Shown in pieces: positions 55,463 through 64,000 of a DNA stretch of 64,000 bases. Origin of the DNA: Clonostachys chloroleuca. Taxonomy: Eukaryota; Ascomycota; Sordariomycetes; Hypocreales; Bionectriaceae. The position numbers were made by a program, and so were the translations under genes. The stretch spans positions 1,612,001 to 1,676,000 of the forward strand of contig JBANAY010000004.1 in assembly GCA_037952775.1 (NCBI GenBank), given 5' to 3'. The stretch's first letter is position 1. Each line of letters opens with the position of its first letter. Below the pieces are notes generated by a model. That model saw only the letters and a list, made by a program, of their open reading frames with translations, searched no databases and was not told the DNA's origin.

Positions 55463-56542
55463 ATGGCTTCCCGGTCTCGATCTCGGTCTCGATCCCAATC
55501 TCCCCCACGGGGCCGTCGCCGCTCGTGGTCGCGTTCTCCAACACCCCGATCTGCTAATTCTCGATCCCCCGACAGACGTCGCCGCTTTGATTCTCGGTCG
55601 CCTTCGAGGCTGGGCAGCCGCACTCCGCCCCCTTCTCGGCGCAACGGCAGGCACAGAAGCGACAGTCGCAGCTGGAGTCGAGGCCGTGGAAGGAGCAACA
55701 GCAGGGATAGCGAGGGCCCTCTGGCCAAAAGCACCAAGGTCCGTATATCTCGTCTCACGGCGCAGAATGATTCGGCACAAATCTCTAATTGACTGCTGGA
55801 AAACAGATCGTTGTAGAGAGACTCTCCAAGAATGTCAACGAGAACCACTTGCACGAAATCTTCGGAGAGTTCGGTCCGATCAAAGACCTCGACCTCCCTA
55901 TCAACAGGACTTGTAAGCAGATACGCTCCTATATGCAATGGCAATCCATTGCTGATCGCCGGTGCTTTGCTGATCCGTCCCCCACATACAGTCGGAACCA
56001 ATCGAGGCACAGCCTACATTCTCTATGATTACGAAGGTGATGCGGAAGCCGCGATTGCTCATATGCACGAGGCTCAAGTAGACGGTGCTACCATCAACGT
56101 GTCCATTGTCTTACCACGAAGGAAGCTATCCCCGGCGCCTCCAATGGCGAGACGTGGTGCAAATATAGACCCGCGAGTTCCATTTGGCGTTGGACGTGGA
56201 GGAGGTGCTCACGGGAGTGGCGTTAATGCAGGAAGTGGCGGAGGACGACGGCGTCACTCCCCACCGGCGGGCCGATATAATCACAGATCAGATGTTTACC
56301 GGCCATCATCACGCTCACCTTCAAAATCGCAGATGGGAAGGCCTGGATCTTCCAGGGGTGGAGGCAGCCGGTATCGCAGCCGCTCCCGAAACTCTTTCTC
56401 TTCTAGGTCGAGGTCCCGGTCACCCATGTCCAGAAGACGGGGCCGCCACGATGTGGGTGAGAGCAGGCGTCGAAGTCGGAGCCCTAGCTACACTGGCTTT
56501 AGTGACCGGAGCCGATCCGCGAGCCGCTCTCGAGTTCGCTAA
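55463..56542 (+). CDS. RS-rich single-RRM splicing factor, RNPS1-like
   Basis: Exons 55463-55738, 55807-55912 and 55992-56542 give 310 residues. An N-terminal RS domain (MASRSRSRSRSQSPPRGRRR and onward, 1-90) precedes one RRM (about 93-170) with RNP2-like IVVERLSKNV, EIFGEFGPIKDLDLPIN, and RNP1-like GTNRGTAYILYDYEGDAEAAI formed across the second splice. A Gly/Arg/Ser tail follows and ends in SASRSRVR. The RS-RRM-RS layout and the RRM type match RNPS1, a subunit of the ASAP/PSAP and exon-junction complexes that couples splicing to mRNA export and decay; it acts in the nucleus. The first donor is the weaker GTCCGT. The RRM is intact. Another SR-like protein is the main alternative. Confidence 0.85.
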
Positions 56543-59500
56543 AAACCTCGTTATCCCCGGATAATATGAGCTAATGACTTGCGACACTTGTTGCTTTTAA
56601 AATTACCTTGCAGGCGTCTAGGGGGGATAAGACCACATCGGGAACATCGAGAAGCTAGTGAAATTATGAACAATAACTAATAGCCTTACATACCTAATCG
56701 TGGGGACCTCATTCGTGGCCAGTGCTTCAACCAGGGTCAGCAACGTCGTGGGACTTCACGACTCATGACCTCCATGCCCACCCTGACCACCATGACAGCC
56801 GTGGGAGCCAATTCTACACGCTGAACTGTGGCACCCATTGAAACGTGATTGACCGTGCAGGAGGGGTGCTAGCAAAGTGCCGTGACTCGTGAGCGGGCAA
56901 TCCTGCGCGGCGGCCACGGTCATCTGCCCATTTAGGGATGGGAGCTTCATCGATGATGATGCCACCGAGCACGCCCCCGTACCAATGCCTATCACAGTGA
57001 CGAGCCACCGAGCAGGGGGCCCCTCCCTCATTACCGAAAGGGGAGAGACAGTGCGAGGTACATAATCAATCATGAGTTGAGGATCCCATCTATCTTAATC
57101 TACCACAGTACATTGAGTGAGGCGAGAGGGACTTGCTGAGGGCAGTCCTTTCCCTTTCTTCGGGGCATATTCGCCATCCAGGCCCACTCGCAACAGGCTA
57201 CCTGCTTGTCTCGAGAGCGAGATCTCAGACGCCGCCCTTGCGGGTTCAACAGATCTCGTGCGGGCCGCAAAGCGGCCTGGCCATACAACCACACTGCCGT
57301 ACAGTGATCCCGCGCTTACTGCTCCCGTAGCCATGTGAAATTCCCCAATCCTATCACATCCTAAGCAGAAGCACCTTGGTGGTCCTTTGATGTCTATCCT
57401 AGCGATGATGATGCTAAGTGCCACTCCCTCCATCCGCCGTGCAGAGCCCTCCTCGAGGCTACGGCTCGGTCCTGCCGGCCATACCCCTTCCTTTCAGCCC
57501 AAGTTTGGTTACTCTGTTTGAGAAAGGTATGACAATAGATAGCTGTGCCCTACCCTGCCTATCCTCTTTCAACTTAATCCATCCCAGCATTACGCCAGCT
57601 GCGTCGTAAGGTCCAACCAACACTTGTCACAACTGCCGATAGCCATGAGGCTTTGGACGACTCTGATCCTCTGACGCCCGCAGGAGCTTCTCCTTTATTG
57701 GGAACTTGCCGAGCATTACGCCTTTGGCCTCCTCCGCCCTCTCCTCCTCGTCTTCCACAGTCTCACGTTAGACACCTGCCGGCACGACCGTCAACCCACA
57801 AGCAATCCGACGAGCTGCTCCAGCCAAGCCGGCCTAGTATTATTACTGTTGACACTAATCACGATATGACCCGCCCGCTTGCCCCATTGCCATCATCGGT
57901 TTAGTCCCTTAATAACACCATCCTGGAGGCTGGATGCAGAACGTAGACCGAGTGGGCTAACAAGGCCCTCCCCTCCGCCATTATAGGGCTGCATATATGT
58001 CACACGCCCAAGCTGGTCCCCCGGCCATGCCTGCATCCCATTTGAGTGCCATCGTTCGACACCTGCAACCAGCTCTCCCAAACACAGCCTGTCTGAAAAT
58101 GGCGGCCTGCTCTATTCCTTCGGACCCCGCGTGCCAACCGATCCTATATATCAACTCAGGTGGGCTGGTTTCGGCCGACAGGGGGCGCCGAGAGGCGATT
58201 ACGGGATTCCAGGGGGACCGCCATATCAAAGTTCCCCGGCTTTTCAATGTAGATGTCCCACAGCAACGGGACGGGACTAACCTGGTGTTGGGAAGGGCTT
58301 CACAGTAGACCTAGCACCAAAAGTATAAGACACTAGACAGCCTCACCATCACAACTCCCATTCTACTTCTGCTATATTCGGGCATCTAGACAGGAGCATC
58401 TCCGCTCTCCTCTTCAGGCACTTCTCACTGAACCTGAAGGCCCCGAGCCCCTCGTTTTGCGTTTGCCCCCTAAGAAAAAATAATAAATAAAAATACCCAA
58501 CTCCTTTGATCTCTATTATCAACGAGAGAGACGCCATTATGGATGGCCTAGACCTCTACCTTCTCCCCCAGGCCCTCGTCCACCACCAAACCCGCCCGGA
58601 CCGGCCCCTCCTCCGAGCCCTCCTCACTCATACTCGGCCGACAATCTTACATGAGGGATCAACCCGACATTTCAACCTTGTAAGTCTTACTTGAACACGG
58701 ACCAGAAATGTCACCCTCTTTTTTTCTAACCAATAATTTTCCAAGGCCCGAGCAGCACCCATCATCTGACCGCATGACGGGTGCCCGCATACAGCACCAA
58801 GCGGGGGCATGGGGACTGTTTCTTTATCTTGAATTTCGTTTGATAGATCACGCCTGAAGGGACAATGGACGCAGTTCTCCGTCAGGTTATCGTCTCATTT
58901 TGTCATCCCAATACGGCATCCTGCAGATCCGGGGGGTCAAGGGGGAGGAAAGGCAGATACGGCGTATATCGGTTTTTAATTTGTTGTTGTTCACTACACG
59001 GAGGAGTTGGATCATATCATATCATCTAGCAACAGTAAGGCCTAATCCACGCCCAGTCACGAGCTCCGCACTGCGCCTCGTCTCAGCTTGTTCTTCTTCT
59101 ACCTTCTATCTGTCTCTATCCGTAACTCACATGACCGTCCGCCAGCGCAAGCCTCCCGCTTAGTTGTAATATGGCCCCAACCGGTGCTATTCTGTTGTGC
59201 AAGTCCCTTTTTTCTCATTGCCTCTCTACAGCTACCAGCTCGCCCGGCGTTGCCGTCAAGGGGATGAAGCTTAGTCTACTTTGCCCCAGCCTCTTCTGCG
59301 GGCTTTCGCCACCTGTTGCCTCTGATCATATCTTCCTCCTTCAACGCTGGGTATGTTTACTGACCTTCTATACTGGCTTATGTTCTTGCCTCAGGATTGT
59401 CTTCCGTTCACGCGGGATGATTCAATCAACTAAACAAGCAGCATCAAAATCCCTTTCTGTGCTTTTGGCCAGCTCTCTCCACAGGCCCGAGGTCTAGACC

Positions 59501-62500
59501 GCCGCTCCATCAGCCTTTTTTTTTTATCCGTTCCCATTGCTCCTTGTTATTCCCCCAGGCTTCATTTTCACAAAATGGTAAGAAGAAACGGGATATGCAT
59601 TCAACGCTCAATGAAGGAAGTTTAGTAAACTTGGCACCCATGCCATTTGCCAGCGCCAACTTCCTTAAAGAGCAACTCTACTCCATTTCAAAGCAAGGAT
59701 TTCCTTCCACAACGTAGTGTTTCCTGAATCGAGAATACAGAGCGTTGGCTTACTTTTTACGTACGCCCTGCTGGGCCCTTTTTCTACGGTCCCCCCGTTT
59801 CAACTGGTGTGGAGTTTCTCTTGGCGGGAAGGGTTCTTTTAATCGGGCAAATCTGGTTCACCGGTTTAAGTTATTAAAAAATGGCACCAGTTGGAGTCAG
59901 GGACGAGGGCAAATGTTATGCCCTGCCGATTCTCACAACCCCCGAGGGCACGGTAGCAGGGGTGCATCCATCGTGGGGCTCGATCGCCTTTGACACTCGT
60001 CTGAAACGGCGTTCGTTGCCCGTCATGCCGTCAGCTAAATTTCTGGGGAAAGTGGCTATCGGAGCCGCGTGTAACGGGAACACGGCAACTTTAGAACTGT
60101 TGAGATATTAAGTTAAAGAAACAAAATCAACAGTCTACTAAACCCTCGTCGTGGCGTTGTTGAGTGTGAGCCCCAGAGGGCCCTTGCCATCGTTCGTTCG
60201 TCTCTGTCGGGTTGTTGGTTCCGGACTAATGCACATCTGAAAACAGTTGCATGACAGTGTGGGTATCACTGCGGGATGGACTCTTTTTCCCGGCTCTTTC
60301 GATCGTCGAGGCCAGTTGTTGAGGTTGCCTTTCTGCAACGCGGGTCTCTCTCTGATCACGACCCACTGTTGTAATCTGGAGAGGGCTGGCCCTTAGCCAC
60401 AGATGATATGAAAGCTCGTCGAACGGGTAGATGCCCGTTTCTGGTCTTTGAACCCCTCGGGCCCGTCTGCCGAGTTTCGTTATAGAGCCAAGACAATGAT
60501 ATTGGAACGGATTCGCTTTCAGCACCATAAATGGCTAGGGGGTCGAGAGATTGTCGGTAACTTGTATCGGACCACTTATCAGACGGAAGGTTCCGTGATT
60601 TGATATCCTCTTTCAGAGATTAACCAAACAGAGGCTCCATTGTGAGTGGTGAAAAGAGCGGACGTCTACGTGTTGTGTTCCTGTCCCCAGCGCTCTTAGT
60701 CACCTGTTTGGGCTATGGTCGGAGGTTTTGCCAGAGTTCGGCTCACAAGGCATTCGGAAGGAGCGAAGCTGCAGAATAGGACCAGCTGCATCCTTGTTCT
60801 CTATTCCTAATGCGTTATTAACTGATGTATAATGGGTGTTCCCTGATGTATAACTCAGTGGAGCAGTGAACTGTTACTGTTCCTACCTACCTGTCAGTAT
60901 CAAGCAGAAAATTTAGTCTGAATTAGATATGGCCTATGCACATGAACAGAATAGGGACGAGTGTTGTTGGGACGAACACGCCATGATGTTTCTAGGCGCT
61001 TACCTTCAGTCAAATTGGTACTTCACGTTCATATTTCCGCATACATCCCTCTAAGGTTTGACAGACATCATGTCAGTCGGGGACTTTTGGCTGCCGTTTC
61101 CACGGTGGTGGGCCAAGGCATACAGGGCACTATGGCCTGGCCATAATGCGAGGAAATGGCGTATCAACTCAGGCTGGCAAATGCTGCCCAGAGCCGCCAA
61201 TTACTGACTTTAGTATGTTTATCTACCCACGCGAATCCCATAGCAAACGAGCCAGGGAGAATTATGCATACAATTCTCAGATCAAGAGTCTCACAAAGAA
61301 GAACACTCTTTCAGATTGAGTATCTGTAGATAATCTGTACAGTGATCAGTCAGCCTGGGTCTTAGTGACCCATGCAATGTAGCCCACATTGCGATAGACA
61401 TGGGCAACCGTCCCCCTGTCTTGAGCTTTAGCCTCTCCAAATTGCCTATATTCAGACATTGGAAATTGGGTGCATACCTGGCCAACGTGCGAGTTGCTCT
61501 CCAATGTGTACATGGATGATGTAAAAGACATCTTATCACCAGGCTCTTGTTGAGATCGGTGACTCTCATATGAACGATCTGCGTCGTCAACTTCCAACCC
61601 TGGCCAATAAGGGTGCATTTAGCGAGCCTAGCTGATGAGAGCTTGTTTTACATACGTCGTGCTAGGCAAATACACGCCACCACCCTTGTGCCTCAGACGT
61701 CTGGTTGATATTGCACCCTGACACACCCACATGCACGCGCGTGGACGCATGCATGCGCCGCCATGGGTGTTCTAGCCACGCTTTCACTGGTAAGAAAGTG
61801 TCCCATGACTCTGAGCATTCCTTTCAGCTCTTCCGGGGACAGGCAGATGCCTACAGTTTCGGAAACACATAGAATTGAGGGATTGCGCTGCAAGTCTCGT
61901 CTCGGTTGTTACTCCAATGTGACCTCTTGGCGAAGCAAGATGGCAACTCTGGCGATCGAGGAGGTTACGGGAACGACATGATCGGGCCTATTGATTTAGC
62001 TTCGGTGTAATGGTAAGGAGAATTCTGTGGACAGAGCCTCCAATTACTCATATTATCCCTTGGGTCCATCAGGTCCCAGTGTTCTTTTGTCGTACGAGTC
62101 TACTCAGGTCGCATCTCTCGCTACTGGGGCACACAGCCTGCATGTCGCTCTATAAGAATGTGAGCTGTCAGTCACCGCCAACTTCGACATGGATCGTGCA
62201 TGTGCATGCTTTGTCCTATGCCGCCTTTGCCAGGCATGTGGCGGCGGGCTGCGGGCTGAGGAGAGAATTGCAGGTAGACTCCTCCCATCCGTCAAATGGG
62301 CGCCGGCGGGTTTTGCACGTCTGAGACGCCTGTTTTGCTGCTAAACGGTTTTGTTCATATTGTACTCCGGAGGCCTATGTCGCCTGCGTATATATCACGA
62401 GGGTCTTCAGGCTCGAAGCCGGTCGATGTTATAAATAGTATCTCGACAAAATCAATGTTTAATAGAAGACTGTAGTCTGAGATCCATGATGTGTCCGTTC

Positions 62501-64000
62501 GTTCCGAAAGCGGACCCATTTTTGGTTCTCCGAGTCAACTCAGCAAGAAATCTTGATTTCTCGAGGCACCCCTTCCAGAGGTATGAAACTTGGGCTTGCT
62601 GATAGATCCCCGTCGCTGTTCACACACAAGGCACCACACACAAGAACATGTTGTTGCCGTGGTTCTCACTTGCATGTGGTTCGTTTGCTCGCCAGTAGGT
62701 CCTTGTCCTTGACAATCACGAGGGTTCTAGGTCGATGATGTGCAATATCCACGCATACTGTCAATGTTGTACCGCGCTGAACAGTAGCAGGTCAGCTTAC
62801 CTTGTCTTGTACAGGTGACTCTACACCGTGTGGATGAAATTGAAACCGATTAGACAACATGATGTGATTCCGCACGGACGATGGGAGATCACCTCTGCAC
62901 CATGACAGCTGAAGATCTTTGTATTCTCCGTCAACTAGGAATGTGGATGGGTGTCAGAATCCTCATCCTCGCTCTGCCAACGACACACAATACAATGGGC
63001 ACGAGGTCCATGTGAAAGACCGTACCATTCGCTAAAGCTATGGTGGCGTTAGGTTTGACAATATGACCCAATAGCCGGCTCCTTTATCACCACTGTCATT
63101 ATTAATGGTCAGGCGGCTGCTGGTAGTGAGGAGTCCCCCGGGTAGTGAATCGATGTCAGCTGGAACATAGAGAAGTCTGAAAAGGCGGGATTCCTGCTAA
63201 GATATAGGAACACTAAGATGCAATGGTCAAGCACATCCTCGGGGTCTTTCTCCTCTTATGTAGAGTCCCATCCAAAGCTGATTTGAGACAATGAAAAATT
63301 TCGGGAGTAAGACTTTTCAAGGGCGGCGAGGATTAAGACAATCACACGAAAGGGCCAGATAGCTCCGGTGTCTCGTTCATGAGCAGGCGAAGCGCTCCAT
63401 CAAGACTCTCCAAGACCAAGCGAAGCGCAGAGTAGGGTAGCACGTAGAACGATCAAGACCAAGACGGACGGATTAGACTAGCCAAGCATGCAATTGGGAC
63501 AAAGAAGGAACAAGGACCAGCAGCTTCTTTCCCATCAGGTCACGACCCATCCACAAAAGGAAAGAGCAACGGAGCGTAGGCCGGCAACCAAGCCCAAAGC
63601 GGTAAGCTCCACGCCGTTTATATCAAACTTGCCCACAGTTGGTAGCAAAGGATCCATGGAATGGTGTCCATATGTGCATAGCTCATGCCATGCTCCTCGC
63701 GGAGATTATATGTTGCTTCTTACATACCTGGGTACTGAGGTATTGCAAGTGGATAAGGACGTACCTAGGTAGCAGCCCAAATAACGACACACGTGCCGTG
63801 CAGCGTGGTGCGGAGAGGAGAAACTTGGTCCAAAAGATACGTACCACAACCCAGGCGATAACGGGTAGCGCCTCGCCTGGACCCCTTGTGCCTGCAGGGA
63901 CCCCTGCCTTCGTAGTTGCCTTCCCAGCGCCTCCTCCGTAATCCAATATCTGGCATGGATGCCGCTTTAAGCCAAGCAAAAGGCCGTCTTCATTGCTGGC
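56543..64000. other. 7.4-kb gene-free right flank
   Basis: From the RNPS1-like stop to the window edge I find no protein I can recognise. Open frames stay near or below 110 codons, and their translations look random on both strands. There are no terminal repeats, no tandem array, no telomere repeat and no tRNA that I could fold. Composition is like the rest of the window, so it is not an obvious RIP-degraded block. It may hold long UTRs, non-coding RNAs or an unrecognised fast-evolving gene. Confidence 0.45.

Noticed and set aside
60226..60528. 100-codon minus-strand frame in the right flank
   Set aside because: Arg/Gln-rich translation with no domain that I can name and no splice partners.
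1..64000. tRNA, rRNA, CRISPR or secondary-metabolite backbone genes
   Set aside because: I looked for T-loop motifs with pairing stems, repeat-spacer arrays and PKS/NRPS motifs and found none; a tRNAscan-SE run would settle the tRNA question.

Overview
The window reads as nuclear DNA of a filamentous ascomycete (Pezizomycotina, most likely a Sordariomycete). The evidence is short introns (mostly 50-100 bp) with GTRNGT donors, CTRAC-like branch sites and YAG acceptors; two Zn2Cys6 transcription factors; and full-length fungal forms of housekeeping proteins. There are no bacterial operons, no CRISPR array, and no tRNA or rRNA gene that I could recognise. Gene density is low, about 16 genes in 64 kb, with long gene-free stretches at 3.6-10.1, 17.2-20.5, 22.2-24.5, 46.3-49.2 and 56.5-64.0 kb.

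Layout. 0-1 kb: 3' part of a Rab escort protein gene (+). 1.4-3.6 kb: a REC8-type meiotic kleisin (-) whose C-terminal end is broken by an in-frame TAG and a frame change. 7.3-7.8 kb: a doubtful small cysteine-containing frame. 10.1-13.1 kb: Zn2Cys6 factor (+). 14.2-17.2 kb: importin beta-1 (-). 20.6-22.2 kb: RS-rich DUF8035-type protein (-). 24.5-27.0 kb: 6-phosphofructokinase (-). 28.9-31.0 kb: Mediator subunit 17 (+) with one frame break at a C run. 31.4-35.8 kb: a SNF2/RING/SIM translocase of the Uls1 type (-), whose first exon lies far upstream. 37.4-39.7 kb: membrane-anchored nucleotide pyrophosphatase/phosphodiesterase (-). 40.0-40.2 kb: an AT-rich MITE-like element. 40.6-42.0 kb: second Zn2Cys6 factor (-), divergent from an NmrA-like protein (+, 42.5-43.4 kb). 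44.0-46.3 kb: GH76 mannosidase with membrane segments and a long tail (-). 49.2-50.0 kb: synaptobrevin (+). 51.8-53.6 kb: CYP52-like P450 (+). 54.4-54.8 kb: small single-pass membrane protein (+). 55.5-56.5 kb: RNPS1-like RS/RRM splicing factor (+).

Most genes are independent housekeeping loci: trafficking (REP, synaptobrevin), nuclear import, glycolysis, transcription (Mediator), genome maintenance (REC8, Uls1), cell wall (GH76) and splicing (RNPS1). The one likely local functional unit is the divergent pair at 40.6-43.4 kb. Its 525-bp shared promoter carries three copies of the inverted half-site CGG-N4-CCG, which suggests that the zinc-cluster protein controls itself and the NmrA-like neighbour. 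The other notable items are the damaged REC8 gene, which would fit an asexual lineage if it is not a sequence error, and the MITE-like element with 24-bp terminal inverted repeats.
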